Made by a program: the position numbers and the translations under genes. From contig NZ_WJIE01000012.1 of NCBI RefSeq assembly GCF_009649845.1, positions 62,001 to 126,000 of the forward strand: a DNA stretch of 64,000 bases, written 5' to 3'. The notes under the pieces were generated by a model that was given only the letters and a program-made list of their open reading frames with translations, was not told where the DNA came from and searched no databases. Shown in pieces: positions 52,643 to 64,000 of this stretch (position 1 is its first letter; each line of letters opens with the position of its first letter). This DNA is from Polyangium spumosum. Lineage in GTDB: Bacteria; Myxococcota_A; Polyangia; Polyangiales; Polyangiaceae.

Positions 52643-53425
52643 ATGGCAGGACGCATCGCAGGCAAGGTGGCGCTCGTGACGGGCGCGGGGTCGGGCATCG
52701 GGCAGGCGACGGCGGAGCTCTTCGCAGAGGAAGGGGCGCGCGTGGTGGTCACCGATATCGACGTGGCCGCGGCCGAGGCGGCGGCGACGCGGATCGCGAC
52801 GCGCGGCGGCCAGGCGCTCGCGCTGGAGCTCGACGCGACGGACGAGGCGGGCTGGGAGTCGGTCCTCGACCGCGTGCTCGCGGGCTGGGGCAAGCTCGAC
52901 ATCCTGGTGAACAACGCGGGCATCTCCTCGGGCGGCCCGCTCGCCGAGGCCACGCTCGCCGATTTCCGGCGCGTCGTGTCGGTGAACCTCGACAGCGTTT
53001 TTCTCGGCACGCAGCGGGCGATCCGGGTGATGCGCGGGTCGGGCGGAGGCAGCATCGTCAACGTGGCGAGCGCCTCGGGCAAGAAGGCGAGCGCGGGGGC
53101 GGGGGCGTATTGCGCGAGCAAGGCCGCCGTGGTGATGCTGACGAAGGTGGCGGCGCTCGAAGGCGCGCCGCACCGGATCCGGGTGAACGCGGTGCTGCCG
53201 GCGGGCGTCGAGACGCCGATGTGGGAGAAGCAGCCGTTTTTCCAGGCGCTCGTGCGGGAGCTCGGCGACGCGCAGAAGGCGTACGCGGCGCTCGCGAAGA
53301 CCTCGCCGCTCGAGCGATTCGCCACGCCGCGGGAGGTCGCGGCGGCCATTTTGATGTGCGCGTCGGACGAGACGTCGTACGTCACGGGGGCGGAGATCGT
53401 GGTCGACGGCGGATATACGGCTTGA
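52643..53425 (+). CDS. short-chain dehydrogenase/reductase (FabG-like)
   Basis: 260 residues from ATG 52643; ATGs at 52625 and 52628 are alternatives. Classical [19 protein letters not shown] (acidic residue after strand 2 suggests NAD), NNAGISSGG, catalytic Ser in NVASASG, YCASK, ending [13 protein letters not shown]. Oxidoreductase on a hydroxy/keto substrate. Shares a 142-nt divergent promoter region with the acyl-CoA synthetase. Confidence 0.92.
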   Translation: MAGRIAGKVALVTGAGSGIGQATAELFAEEGARVVVTDIDVAAAEAAATRIATRGGQALALELDATDEAGWESVLDRVLAGWGKLDILVNNAGISSGGPLAEATLADFRRVVSVNLDSVFLGTQRAIRVMRGSGGGSIVNVASASGKKASAGAGAYCASKAAVVMLTKVAALEGAPHRIRVNAVLPAGVETPMWEKQPFFQALVRELGDAQKAYAALAKTSPLERFATPREVAAAILMCASDETSYVTGAEIVVDGGYTA

Positions 53426-53453
53426 CGTCGAGCCCACCCGCGCTCGATAACGT

Positions 53454-54056
53454 TTAATGGCGGTGGAGGACCTCGAAGAGCATTTCGAGCATTCGATGGG
53501 TCAATCCCCACACGATCCGCTGCTCGACGGCGAACGCCGGTAAATCGAGCATGTTTCCTTCGTAGTTGTAGGCGTACCTCGCGGCGGTTTGACCACGCGC
53601 CATCGGGCCGAGCGGCGCCCATACCACCTCGGCGACCTCGGCGCTCAGGATGAAGGGCGGGGGCTCCGGCTCTTCGAGGGCGAAGACGAACGGCGTGATG
53701 GTCAATCCGACGCGACGCGCGCGGGCCACGGCGGGGACGTCTTCGAGCCGCGCGAGGAAGCGGGCGTGCTGGGCGAGGTCGAGCCCGATTTCCTCCTCCG
53801 TCTCGCGCAGGGCCGTGTAATAGAGGCTCGGATCCGACGGCTCGCGCCGCCCGCCCGGAAAGGCCATGTGCCCCGACCAGGGATCTCCTTCGCGCTCGGA
53901 GCGGCGAATCAGGAGGATCTCGGCCTCGTGCCCTCCCCGCGGCGCGCGCAGGATCGCCGCCACGGCCGCCTGTCGCTCCGTCGTCGCGGCTTCGGACGCG
54001 AGCTCGAGCAAGGCGAGCCGAGCAACGATGGCGGCGAGGTCGTACGAGATGGACAC
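53454..54056 (-). CDS. Nudix hydrolase, CoA-diphosphatase type
   Basis: 200 residues; GTG start at 54056. The Nudix box reads [20 protein letters not shown] with EEIGL following; the extended spacing and the AFPGGRR lead-in match coenzyme A/NADH pyrophosphatases (NudL group). Hydrolyses CoA or related diphosphates in the cytoplasm. Convergent with the SDR, 28 nt apart. Confidence 0.9.
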   Translation of the reverse strand: MSISYDLAAIVARLALLELASEAATTERQAAVAAILRAPRGGHEAEILLIRRSEREGDPWSGHMAFPGGRREPSDPSLYYTALRETEEEIGLDLAQHARFLARLEDVPAVARARRVGLTITPFVFALEEPEPPPFILSAEVAEVVWAPLGPMARGQTAARYAYNYEGNMLDLPAFAVEQRIVWGLTHRMLEMLFEVLHRH

Positions 54057-54137
54057 GGCGGTTCCCTAGGGCTAGCGGCGCAGGCGGGCGACGTCAAGGC
54101 GCCGCATTCCGAGCGGGAATGGAGTTCGATTCACGAA

Positions 54138-55388
54138 TCACCCATCCCCCCGCGGCGCCTCCCCCAGAATCGCCAGGTTCCGCGGCGTCGCGTCCGCCTC
54201 GAACACCTCGGCCATCCGCGCCGCGTACCCTCGCTCTTCGAGGGCCGCCGCGCGGTCGAGCACCACCACGATCTCCAGCGGACGCGAGAGCATCGCCCGC
54301 GGCAACGTCCATCGGCGGATCCGGTCGAACTCGATCGCGCCTTCCGCCTCGTGCTCGCGGATCTCCGCCGCCGTCGCCGGCTCGAGCCCTCGCAGCACGA
54401 GCGCCCGCGCCGCGAGCTCGGCGAGCCCTCCCCGCGCGCGCCGCCGGTTGATGCCGCGCATCTCCTCGCCCGGCGCGATCGAGACGCCCCTCGCCCGGAG
54501 CAGCCGCGCGAGCGCGTACCGGTTTCTCCGGGCCGAGAGCATCTCCGCGAGGCTCGCCTCCACGCCCACGAGCCGCGCCGTTAGGTTCGATAACCCGAGC
54601 GCCTCCTTCGGCAGCACGAGCCCCGCCTCCCGCGCCGCCGCCGAGAGCGGCTCGCGCGCCGGAGCCTCGATCTTCTGCAGGCAACACGACACGAGCGCGA
54701 CGTCACACGGCGCCTTCGCCGCTTCGAGCACCAGCCGATCACCGAGTGATCCACACGCGTGCAGCCCGACCGCGAGATCGTCGGGCTCGAACACGAGCGG
54801 CTCCCGGAGCGCGTCGAGCACGACGAACCTCGCGCGTGAGCCTCGACCGAGCGACGTCGCCGCCTCCACGCGCCGCGGCTCGCGCTCGATCCCGAGCGCC
54901 TCACATTCGAACATCTCCGCCGCGAGGCGCGTGAAGTGCCCTCGCCCCGCCCCCACGTCCACGATGCGCCGCGCCCTCCGCGCCATCGGCCTCACCGCGT
55001 CGAGCAAGGCCTCGAGCTGCCGCTTCTTCCGCGCGGAGACCGACTTTTGTTGTTCGAGCCGTGTCCCCGTCTCCCTCGTGAGCCGCTCGGGCAGCGCCGA
55101 GACGACGAGCGCCGCGCGCCCGAGCGAGACGAGCGACGGCGGCGCGCCCGGGAGCGCGGGCAGGCGCGCCGCGAGCCCCTCGGCCTCGCAGCGGGCGAGC
55201 TCGTCGTCGGAGAGCGACGAGAGGAACGCCGTGAACCCGCGCGTATCGCAGAAGTCGGGTGGCTCCTTGGAATCCGGGCGCCCACGCAGGATGTCGAGCG
55301 CGGGCACCACGAGCTCGAGCGCTCGCGCGAGGCCCTCCGAGACGAACCGGGACGCGGCTTCCATGCCCGGCGAAGCGAACGACCCCAC
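54138..55388 (-). CDS. SAM-dependent methyltransferase (METTL25/methyltransf_32-like)
   Basis: 416 residues; GTG 55388 with AGGAA just upstream, ATG 55364 alternative. SAM-binding motif I VDVGAGRGH (143-151), acidic residue IEREPRR, LHACGSLGD and CCLQKI as in the PF13679 family (METTL25/RRNAD1). The LHACG and CCLQ patterns fit a class I methyltransferase acting on RNA or protein; substrate not known. Divergent from the kinase operon at 55472. Confidence 0.83.
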   Translation of the reverse strand: MGSFASPGMEAASRFVSEGLARALELVVPALDILRGRPDSKEPPDFCDTRGFTAFLSSLSDDELARCEAEGLAARLPALPGAPPSLVSLGRAALVVSALPERLTRETGTRLEQQKSVSARKKRQLEALLDAVRPMARRARRIVDVGAGRGHFTRLAAEMFECEALGIEREPRRVEAATSLGRGSRARFVVLDALREPLVFEPDDLAVGLHACGSLGDRLVLEAAKAPCDVALVSCCLQKIEAPAREPLSAAAREAGLVLPKEALGLSNLTARLVGVEASLAEMLSARRNRYALARLLRARGVSIAPGEEMRGINRRRARGGLAELAARALVLRGLEPATAAEIREHEAEGAIEFDRIRRWTLPRAMLSRPLEIVVVLDRAAALEERGYAARMAEVFEADATPRNLAILGEAPRGDG

Positions 55389-55471
55389 ATGCTTCCTGTC
55401 AAGGCGTACGTTTCGTGCCTTCGGGCTTCTACTCGCGCCCCTGCGTGGTGTAGGCTGCCGCCGAGCGCCGC

Positions 55472-57083
<1,612 letters not shown>

Positions 57084-57103
<20 letters not shown>

Positions 57104-59822
57104 CTTGCGCCGGCATGCGGCGGCCGGCCTCGCCGCCTCCGTGGCCCTCCTCTCGCTGGCCAATTGCCTGAATTTGCCGGACATCGACAAGAACGTCTGC
57201 GGCAACCGCGTCATCGAGGACGAAGCCGGGGAAGACTGCGACGGCAACCCGGTGCCCGACGCCGGCGTGGACGGCGACGTGGACGCGGGCGAGGACGGCG
57301 CCGTGGTCTCCAGGAACCGCTGCGGCGCGATGTGCCGCTGGGTTTGCAACGTGAGCGACGATCCGGACGTGCGTTGTCCGGACGGGTTCGGCTGCGGGAT
57401 CGACGGCATTTGCCATAAACGTGGTGGTCTCTCCCTCCCCGCCCTCTCCATCGGCGGCGGCGGCGTGCGCCGCTTGCTCGGCGGCGACTTCGACGGCGAC
57501 GGGCGTCACGACGCCGTGGCCCTCGGCGACAGCTCGCTCGACATCCTGTTTTTCGAGACGAACGGCCTCATCGACCGGACCCTCACGGTGCCGAACGACC
57601 GGCGCTTGCCGGCGATCGGCGACCTCGACGCGGACGGCGCCTCGGATCTCGTCCTGAACCTCGGCGACGCGCTCGGCGTGCTGACGGGGCAGGGCAACCG
57701 CACGTTGAAGCCGAGGAGTTACCATTCCGGGGACGTGGACGGCGACACGAGGCAGGTCGTCCCCCTCGGCCGGATCAAGAACGAAACCACGCTGCTCGCG
57801 CTCATCTCGGAGGACGGACAAACCACCCTCGACACGATCGTAATCGGCGCAAACAACACGCCCGTCTCCACGAAGGTCGGCGGGGTGCAGCCGGAAAAAT
57901 GGGCTGGCGAACTGACGGGCGCCGTCGCCGTCTCCGTGAACACGAAGAGCGGCTCGGAATGCCCGGTCGTCGCGTTCGAGGTCGAGTCGTTCGCGAGCGT
58001 CATCCTCCTCTCCTGCGGCGAATCCGGCAAGCTCGCGGAAGATCCAAAAGAGATCACGATCCCGTTCCCGCCCGGCAACTCCCCCTGGGCCGGCGCGTTT
58101 TTCGCGGACGCCGACGCGGACGGCGACGACGACCTGCTCGTCGGGACCGTGGACAATGGCGGCAATCGGTACCTCCGCTTCCTCCAGAACAACGGCAGCG
58201 GCACGTTCACGGAGGCCGCGGACCCGCCGGCGGTCGTGGTCGAGTCGGGCAACTGCGGAGGCCGCGTCCTCGCCGACAAGCCACTCGCCGTGGGGGACCT
58301 CGACGGCAACGGAGCGCTCGACGTGGTCGACGAGCGCGGCGTCCTGTACAACCCGTACCAGGTACAGGAGAGCTACACGAAGAGCTGCATCGACGCGTCC
58401 GAGGTGAGCTGGTCCCGCGCCGTCATCGGCGACTTCAATGGCAACGGGCTCCCGGACATCCTCGCGGCGCGCGAGGGGCAGACCCTGCTCGACGTGTGGA
58501 GCCGCGTCGAGGGGGGCGAGCTCAATACGTTCACCGTGCCGGTGGAGGAGTTCGTCGGCGAGCTCGCCGTCGGCGATTTCGACGGCGACTCGGTGGACGA
58601 CGCGGTCTTCTCGTACAAGCCGCCGACTCCGCCCGACACAATGAAAGATAAGCCGCCTCCGCACGAGCTGCTCGTGCTCTTCGGCCGCCCGCTCGCCGTG
58701 CCCGATGCGCCCCTCTCCCTCGGGGAGTTTCAGGATCTCGAGCACATCGCCGCGGGCCGCGTGAAAGGGGAAAACGCCCTTGGAGCGCCCGATCTGCTCG
58801 ACGATCTCGTGGTCCTCTCCACCTCCCCGATGAGCGGGAGGAAACCCCTCACGATCATCGAGGGCAATGTCGGGCGACGGCTCCTCGCGCCGCTCACCAT
58901 CAAGGAACCGCCCAGTCCGCTCCCGCCCACGGCCAAGATGCCGACGCAGATCGCCGTTTCACGCTTCGGCCGCGAAGCCTGCGAAGCGCCGGAGGGCCCG
59001 AGGAGCTCGTCCGAGCCCACCCATGCCACTGCGACGATCGTCGCGGGCACGCTCAGCGAAATCTGGCTCGCGGGATGCCGCCGGGACGGCTCGTCCGAGC
59101 GTGTCCTCGATTCACTCGCCACGAACGGCAGCATGCTGATCGCGCCGGTGAATGTCAGCCCGGTTCACGACGCGCTCGGGCTCTTCCTCGGGGGATCGAA
59201 TGGGAGCGGGAGCCACGGCCTCCGGATGGTCACGCGTGATCCGAACACGGGCTTCGAGGCGTCTTCCCCGCCCGACGTCATACCGGAGAAGCTCATCTTG
59301 CCGAGCCCTGATCCGTTCGACGCCCCGTCGCTCGTCGTTGATGTCGACGGCGATGGGCGGCGCGACGTCGTCCTCCTCTCGGACACCCAAAGCCAGAATG
59401 ACGAGAATCGGCCGCGGAGCGCGATCGTCATCTACTGGAACGACGGCGAAGGCGATACGCTCGACGAGGATCGACGGACCCTCATCGGGTTCCCCGACGC
59501 GCTCCTCAAAGAAGACGACGACACGTCGGTGGACAGCAACGCCAGCCAGGAAATCCAGGGGATCGCGGACTTCGCGTTCCTGAACCTCGACGACGACGCG
59601 GCCCTGGAGCTCGCCGTGCTCACGCGGCGAGGGCTCTACTTGCTCGACATGGGCAACGACGGGGGCCGCAAGTTCCCGCTCCCGAGCGGCGAACCCTTCG
59701 ACGCGTTCCCGGGCGGCCAGGCGCTGCTCGCGATCGACGCCAACAGCGACGGCATCGAGGATCTCCTCGTCGCCGAGGGCCCGAAGCTCCTCCTCTATCT
59801 CGGCAAGGAGGCCGCGCGATGA
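57084..59822 (+). CDS. FG-GAP/VCBS-repeat surface lipoprotein
   Basis: 912 residues; GTG 57084 overlaps the kinase end (a TTG at 57105 is alternative). Lipobox-like LANC. At least nine calcium-binding FG-GAP units, for example GDFDGDGRHDAV, GDLDADGASDLV, GDLDGNGALDVV, GDFNGNGLPDIL and VDVDGDGRRDVV, which form an integrin-like beta-propeller. Outside the propeller the N-terminal 110 residues carry paired Cys. Probably outer-membrane exposed, cotranslated with the kinase and with the PEGA protein. Confidence 0.88.
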
Positions 59823-61054
59823 AACGTTTTTTTGCGGCGCTCGTCCTCTCTGCCCTCACGTGCGGGGCGGGGCCCTCCTTCGCGGGGCCCGCGGACATCG
59901 ACTCCCCCGAGGCGCGCGCCTATTTCGAGACCGGCGCGCGGGAATACGAAAAAGGCAATTACGCGAACGCCGTCCGCGCCTTCGAGCAGGCCTACGCGCT
60001 CACGTCACGCCCCGGCCTGCTCTTCTCCATCGCGCAGGCGTACCGGAAGCAATACGGAAACGACGGCAAAGCACAGAATTTGCGCCTCGCGGCCGACTAT
60101 TATCGCCGCTATCTGGCCGCGGACACGACGGGCAAGCGCCGCGGCGACGCCGACGCGGCGATCAAGGACGTCGAGGCGATCCTCGCGCGTTTGCCGCCCG
60201 AGGTGCAGAGCGCGCCCGCGCCGGTGGAGGACCTCTCCACGCAGATCTCCATCACCACGCAGGTCGAGGACGCGACGATTTCGATCGACGGCGGCCCGCC
60301 GCGCCCGCTCGAGGCGATCGAGGTCACGCCGGGCAAACACAAGGTGCTGGTCCAGGCGCCCGGGTATTATCCCGAGGAGCGCGAGGTGCCCGCCATGCAG
60401 GGTCGCATGACGGCGCTCGACGTGCCCTTGCGCGAAATGCCCGCGTTCGTCTCGATCACGGGGCCGACGGGCGCGTCGGTCACGGTGGACGGTTTGCCCA
60501 AGGGGGCCTTGCCGCTGCAAGCGCCGCTCGAGATCGAGGCCGGCGTCCGGACGCTCAACGTCAGCCTGAACGGCTTCAACACCTTCACCACGGAGCTCGA
60601 TCTCGCCCGGGGCAAGGCCGAAAACGTGCGGGCGAACCTCGACCGCACCCGCCAGCGTATCACCTCGTTCGTGCTGATCGGCGCGGGGGCCGCCTGCGCC
60701 GCGGGCGGCATTGGTATGGCCATGTACGCGTCGGGCGCAGGCCAGGATGCCAACGATAAGTACCGAAAACTCGTGCAGGCGTCCATCGACGCGGACGAGC
60801 GTGACGATTACCTGGAACAGCGGGCCGAGTACATCGATTATCGTACGTACGCGACCGTGGCGCTCAACGCGGCCGCGGGCCTGGGTGCCCTCGCGTTCCT
60901 TTTGTATTACTTCGACGAACCACGCCTCGGCCCCCCGCGCAAGAAGGACGACAAGGGGCCCAAGCGCCGGGAGACGCCGGGCCTGCAAGACATCGCCCTC
61001 GTGCCCGCCCTCGGCCCCGGCGCCGTGGGGTTCTCGTTCGGCGCTCGATTCTGA
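59819..61054 (+). CDS. TPR and PEGA-domain secreted protein
   Basis: 411 residues; ATG overlaps previous stop (ATGA). Signal peptide MKRFFAALVLSALTCGAGPS; TPR-like pair (ARAYFETGAREYEKGNYANA, FSIAQAYRKQ) at 28-100; two PEGA repeats (about 140-190 and 205-260: SVTVDGLPKGALPL); two transmembrane helices (SFVLIGAGAACAAGGIGMAM; ALNAAAGLGALAFLLYYF). The shared PEGA fold with the kinase suggests they contact the same cell-wall ligand (inference). Confidence 0.87.
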   Translation: MKRFFAALVLSALTCGAGPSFAGPADIDSPEARAYFETGAREYEKGNYANAVRAFEQAYALTSRPGLLFSIAQAYRKQYGNDGKAQNLRLAADYYRRYLAADTTGKRRGDADAAIKDVEAILARLPPEVQSAPAPVEDLSTQISITTQVEDATISIDGGPPRPLEAIEVTPGKHKVLVQAPGYYPEEREVPAMQGRMTALDVPLREMPAFVSITGPTGASVTVDGLPKGALPLQAPLEIEAGVRTLNVSLNGFNTFTTELDLARGKAENVRANLDRTRQRITSFVLIGAGAACAAGGIGMAMYASGAGQDANDKYRKLVQASIDADERDDYLEQRAEYIDYRTYATVALNAAAGLGALAFLLYYFDEPRLGPPRKKDDKGPKRRETPGLQDIALVPALGPGAVGFSFGARF

Positions 61055-61063
61055 GTTTTTCGC

Positions 61064-61744
61064 CTAGCGCCGGTTCTTCCTGCGGAGCGCCGCCGCCGCG
61101 AAGAGCCCCCCGATCGCCGCCACGAGGCCCCCGAGCCCCCGCCCCTGCCCCGGCGCGGCGCTGCATCCGCCGGCCTCGTCCGCGCTTCCATCGCCGCCCA
61201 GGTCGGGCACCGAGCCGGGCGGCTGGCTGCAAGCCGAGTCGTCGAGCTTGCAATCGTCCGTGCAGCCGAGCTTTCCTTCGCCGGCCCCGATCTCCGCGCA
61301 ATCGGTCACCAGGAACAGATCCCCGTCACACGCCTCGCCGCCTTCGAGCTCACCGCTCCCGCAGACGGGCGGCGGGTGGTTGTCGGGGTTGCCGGGGTTG
61401 TAGATGAAGCCCATCGGATCCGGGTCCCCCTTCTTCCACGTGCAATCGGGGTCGCCGAGCTCCTCTCCGTTCGTCCACCCATCCCGATCCGAATCGATGG
61501 GGCAGAGCGGCGCCCAGTCCACGTTCTGCTGCTGCACGGACACGGCGCCCACGAGGTGGAGGCGCGCGTCGCCCCCGAAATCGGTGTTGTAGCTGGCGTT
61601 GTTGTCGCCGTGGCAGTTCAAGCAGCCGTATTTGGCGCCGTTTGGGATGTCGTTCACCCGGAATGGGCGCGCGGAGGCGGCCGTGGCCGAGGTGAACGCG
61701 GCGAGGCACAGGAGGAAGCTCGAAGATCGCAAGGAGGACGTCAT
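61064..61744 (-). CDS. MYXO-CTERM protein with c-type heme motif
   Basis: 226 residues. Signal peptide MTSSLRSSSFLLCLAAFTSA. A single CLNCHG motif (c-type heme attachment) at about residue 41-46, then a DSDRDGWTNGEE calcium-binding motif, a Cys-rich middle (ACDGDLFLVTDC), and a terminal sorting signal: Gly-Gly-Cys, a short hydrophobic helix (LVAAIGGLFAAAAL) and RRKNRR. That end is the MYXO-CTERM signal that directs surface anchoring. Convergent with the PEGA gene, 9 nt apart. Confidence 0.86.
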   Translation of the reverse strand: MTSSLRSSSFLLCLAAFTSATAASARPFRVNDIPNGAKYGCLNCHGDNNASYNTDFGGDARLHLVGAVSVQQQNVDWAPLCPIDSDRDGWTNGEELGDPDCTWKKGDPDPMGFIYNPGNPDNHPPPVCGSGELEGGEACDGDLFLVTDCAEIGAGEGKLGCTDDCKLDDSACSQPPGSVPDLGGDGSADEAGGCSAAPGQGRGLGGLVAAIGGLFAAAALRRKNRR

Positions 61745-61855
61745 TCGCCGAGCGTAATGAGTGCCGGCCCGAGGCGTCAAGCGTGACTCCGGGTTGGTGG
61801 GTCGGTGCGGTTCGTGGAGAGATCCGCGCCCGTCGGATCGTGTTATAAGCCAGCC

Positions 61856-63118
61856 ATGCCTCCCTGCCCTCGCCGCCCAGGTCTCCTGCGCTCGTCGGTC
61901 ACCGCCGCCGTCCTCGGCGCGGCCTGCGTCACGCTCGGCGCTCCCCTCGCCTGCACCCCGACCGAGCCGCGGACGGGGCAATGGCGTCCGACGGATGGGG
62001 CCTTCGACGACACGCGGCCCGAGGGCACCACGAAGGCCACGTCGCAGCCGACGACGGCCAGCACGCCGCCGCCGCCCCCGCCGCCGCCACCGCCGCCGCC
62101 GCCACCGCCGCCACCGCCGCCGCCGCCGCCACCGCCGCCGCCTCCCCCGCCTCCCCCGCCGCCGCCACCGCCGGCTCCGACCACGATTGGCGTGACGGGG
62201 CCGAACTGCGTCATCAAAGGCACGTCTCCGCTCGCGAAGGGCACCTTGCTTTACGACAGGCCCGAGGGCGGCCGGGCCATCGCGAGCTTCCAGGGCGGCT
62301 TCGTCCCCATGTCGATGAGCGAGATCCCGCCGGATCCCGCCATTCAGCGCTCGAAGATCACCACCCGCACGAGCGAGCCCTCCTTCCGGCTCGAAGGGTA
62401 CGTCGCGACGAACGCCATCCCGGTCTGGAGCGGTCGCGACATCCCGATCGTCCCGGGCCACGTCTCCATCGCGACCGCGCAGAAGCTCAAGATCACCGGG
62501 GCGAAGGTCGGGGTCGTCACGGTCGAGATGCCCATTTTCGGCACGAATGGGCAGTCTGCCGCGATCACGGCCCCTTGTGACGCCCTCGCGCTCCAGCGCG
62601 GCAAGCCCATCCCCGTCGAGGTGCCCGGCAATGGACGCGGCTACCTCGCCAAGGGCCAGGACATCGACATCCTCGACGGCCCCGCAGGCAACGTCGTGTA
62701 CACGCTCCGCCTGACGACCGCCGACGTGAAGCTCTTCTGGAGCACCGAGACCAGCGGATCGTTCGTCCACGGAAAGCTCCGCGCCGACCTCGCCATCGAC
62801 GGCTGGATGCGCTCGGAAAACCTCACCGCATTACCCAAGGGCGAGATGATGGATCAATACATCCCACCCGAAACGAGCGTCGCCGGCGCGCAGCTCGTCA
62901 TGGATCCGCCGCCGCGTGTCGCCCGCGCGTCGAAGGACATCCCCGTCCGGTTCCGGCGCGACGACAAGGAGCGGCCCATCGGCGTCATCGAGGCCGGCGC
63001 CGAGATCCTCGTGCTCGAGACCATCGCGGGCTGGACGAACGTGCTCCCCAAATCGGTGTTCGCCCTGCCCGACGAGAGCGGCGGCTTCTGGATCCCCGCG
63101 AGCGAGGCGCCGCGATAG
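61856..63118 (+). CDS. secreted protein with 36-proline tract
   Basis: 420 residues; ATG 61856. Export signal SSVTAAVLGAACVTLGAPLAC with a lipobox-like end. Residues about 71-106 are 36 consecutive prolines coded by CCG-rich triplets (62066-62173). The folded part (120-420) shows SH3-like beta repeats: GTLLYDRPEGGRAIASFQGG, IDILDGPAGNVVYTLRL, IGVIEAGAEILVLETIAGW. Likely cell-wall contacting. No enzyme motif. Confidence 0.82.
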   Translation: MPPCPRRPGLLRSSVTAAVLGAACVTLGAPLACTPTEPRTGQWRPTDGAFDDTRPEGTTKATSQPTTASTPPPPPPPPPPPPPPPPPPPPPPPPPPPPPPPPPPPPAPTTIGVTGPNCVIKGTSPLAKGTLLYDRPEGGRAIASFQGGFVPMSMSEIPPDPAIQRSKITTRTSEPSFRLEGYVATNAIPVWSGRDIPIVPGHVSIATAQKLKITGAKVGVVTVEMPIFGTNGQSAAITAPCDALALQRGKPIPVEVPGNGRGYLAKGQDIDILDGPAGNVVYTLRLTTADVKLFWSTETSGSFVHGKLRADLAIDGWMRSENLTALPKGEMMDQYIPPETSVAGAQLVMDPPPRVARASKDIPVRFRRDDKERPIGVIEAGAEILVLETIAGWTNVLPKSVFALPDESGGFWIPASEAPR

Positions 63119-63125
63119 CCGGCCT

Positions 63126-63755
63126 CTATTCGGTCACGACCTCCGTCGTCGCCCCCGCCTCCTCCAGCAATCGACGATACCACGCGGAGGCTTCCCGCGC
63201 GCGACCCGGGAGCGCGCGCGTGCCCCAGAGAACGCTGAGCGTGCGCCGCGTCCCTGCGTGTGTCTTCGTGCGCTGCGCGTCCTTCACGCCGTTCGCCGAC
63301 GGACCCTCCGCGTCGAAGAGGCAAAGCAGCCCGGCGAGGTCGATCTCCTGCCCCGAGGCATTAAACACGTATTTCTCCCCCGGCTTCGCGATCCCGATCC
63401 GAAACGGCGCCGTCGCGCGGTCGAGGTCGATCACGCTGATGGGCAGGCCGCTGTGCAACGAGACGGCGTTACACGTATCCACGGCCGCGTTGATCGCGCC
63501 GAGCGCCCCCTCGCCCACCGCGCGGACGAGGTACTCCGACGACGGCTTGCCTCGGCCCGTCGGCTTGTACCCGCCGTGCCGCAGGAGATCCCGCACGGCC
63601 GAGCGGACCGCCTCGTCGGCCGACAGCGGCGCCGTCGCGCCCGACGTGAGCAACACGCGCACGCTCTCGGGGGTCGTGATCTCGCCGAGCGGCGCGGGGA
63701 ACGTGGTCGTGAACGCGGCGGCCTCGAGCAACGGGTGGGGATCGATCGTCAGCAT
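63126..63755 (-). CDS. B3/B4 (tRNA-synthetase-associated) domain protein
   Basis: 209 residues; ATG 63755 preferred over the GTG one codon earlier. Stand-alone B3/B4 fold: SSEYLVRAVGEGALGAINAA, DTCNAVSLHSGLPISVIDLD, and YVFNASGQEIDLAGLLCLFD match the PF03483 domain of phenylalanyl-tRNA synthetase beta. Stand-alone versions may edit or bind aminoacyl-tRNA or act unrelated to translation. Convergent with the polyproline protein (7 nt). Confidence 0.85.
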   Translation of the reverse strand: MLTIDPHPLLEAAAFTTTFPAPLGEITTPESVRVLLTSGATAPLSADEAVRSAVRDLLRHGGYKPTGRGKPSSEYLVRAVGEGALGAINAAVDTCNAVSLHSGLPISVIDLDRATAPFRIGIAKPGEKYVFNASGQEIDLAGLLCLFDAEGPSANGVKDAQRTKTHAGTRRTLSVLWGTRALPGRAREASAWYRRLLEEAGATTEVVTE

Positions 63756-63836
63756 CACGCGCGCATCTTAGCCGATAGAGCCCGCTTGACACGAGGGCCC
63801 GGCCGCGTGCCTCATGACGGCGGACAAGGAGCCACG

Positions 63837-64000
63837 ATGAAGATCCCCGCGAAGGGCCTCGGGAGAGACGAGCTGTTCGAAAAACTCGCCGCGTTCCGCG
63901 CCCACGACATGCCCTGGCGCGACGGCCGCACCTTCGCGTACGTCTACGATCCCGGCCCCGAAGCCGAGAGCGTCATTCACCGCGCCTACACCATGTACCT
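63837..64000 (+). CDS. PLP-dependent enzyme, N-terminus only (sphingosine-1-P lyase-like)
   Basis: At least 54 residues from ATG 63837 (AAGGAG 6 nt upstream), running off the end of the window. LGRDELFEKLAAFRAHDMPW then RDGRTFAYVYDPG resembles the N-terminus of pyridoxal-phosphate lyases/decarboxylases of the sphinganine-1-phosphate aldolase group. The active-site Lys lies outside the window. Confidence 0.65.
   Translation, partial: MKIPAKGLGRDELFEKLAAFRAHDMPWRDGRTFAYVYDPGPEAESVIHRAYTMY

Noticed and set aside
50857-53622. 921-residue version of the acyl-CoA synthetase
   Set aside because: The added N-terminal 370 residues are antisense to a well-formed SDR gene and lack any domain.

Overview
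The window is very GC-rich (roughly 70%). Its gene content points to a myxobacterium, most likely of the Polyangium/Sorangium group: Cys-rich lipoproteins with Gly/Ser linkers, Pkn2-type Ser/Thr kinases with PEGA or FG-GAP partners, a MYXO-CTERM protein, double-CXXC immunity proteins restricted to myxobacteria, and a myxobacterial-type retron. No rRNA, tRNA, CRISPR array, transposase or integrase was recognised.

Layout. 1-3308: two cell-envelope proteins (a Cys-rich lipoprotein and an L,D-transpeptidase). 3316-3417: a structured palindromic repeat. 3426-9272: a complete retron operon on the minus strand, ordered HEAT-repeat protein, winged-helix/SWIM zinc-finger protein, msr-msd RNA with 44-47 nt a1/a2 inverted repeats, reverse transcriptase. 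9470-14936: pectin acetylesterase-like lipoprotein, LOG-type hydrolase, UbiB-like kinase, small lipoprotein, sigma-70 factor. 14956-24847: SDR, a 1281-residue kinase-ATPase, a Vps62-like protein, a flippase-like membrane protein, lipoproteins, a STAS-like protein and a membrane-tethered receiver. 24860-30020: two head-to-head toxin-immunity modules of the myxobacterial Sit type, separated by a 42-43 nt tandem repeat. 30132-30234: second copy of the palindromic repeat. 30347-42923: helical and secreted small proteins, a redoxin lipoprotein, a kinase, a translationally coupled transporter trio, MscS, DUF2254, AI-2E-family, DUF421 and porin genes. 43009-49209: a PepSY-like protein and a czcCBA-type metal-efflux operon. 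49380-55388: DUF2156, acyl-CoA synthetase, SDR, Nudix and methyltransferase genes. 55472-61054: an overlapping kinase / FG-GAP / PEGA operon. 61064-64000: MYXO-CTERM cytochrome-like protein, polyproline lipoprotein, B3/B4-domain protein and the start of a PLP-dependent enzyme.

The standout is the four-part retron. HEAT and SWIM genes overlap by GTGA; the SWIM stop lies 15 nt before the a1 repeat; the RT starts 70 nt after a2, so all parts probably share one transcript. The RT carries the retron hallmarks NAxxH, YADD and VTG. This arrangement agrees with my recollection of the retron class paired with winged-helix/SWIM and HEAT proteins (called type XIII in the published classification), whose biological role I do not know to have been established. 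The second accessory island is the inverted pair of toxin-immunity modules. Both islands are bordered on one side by the same 103-nt palindromic element.
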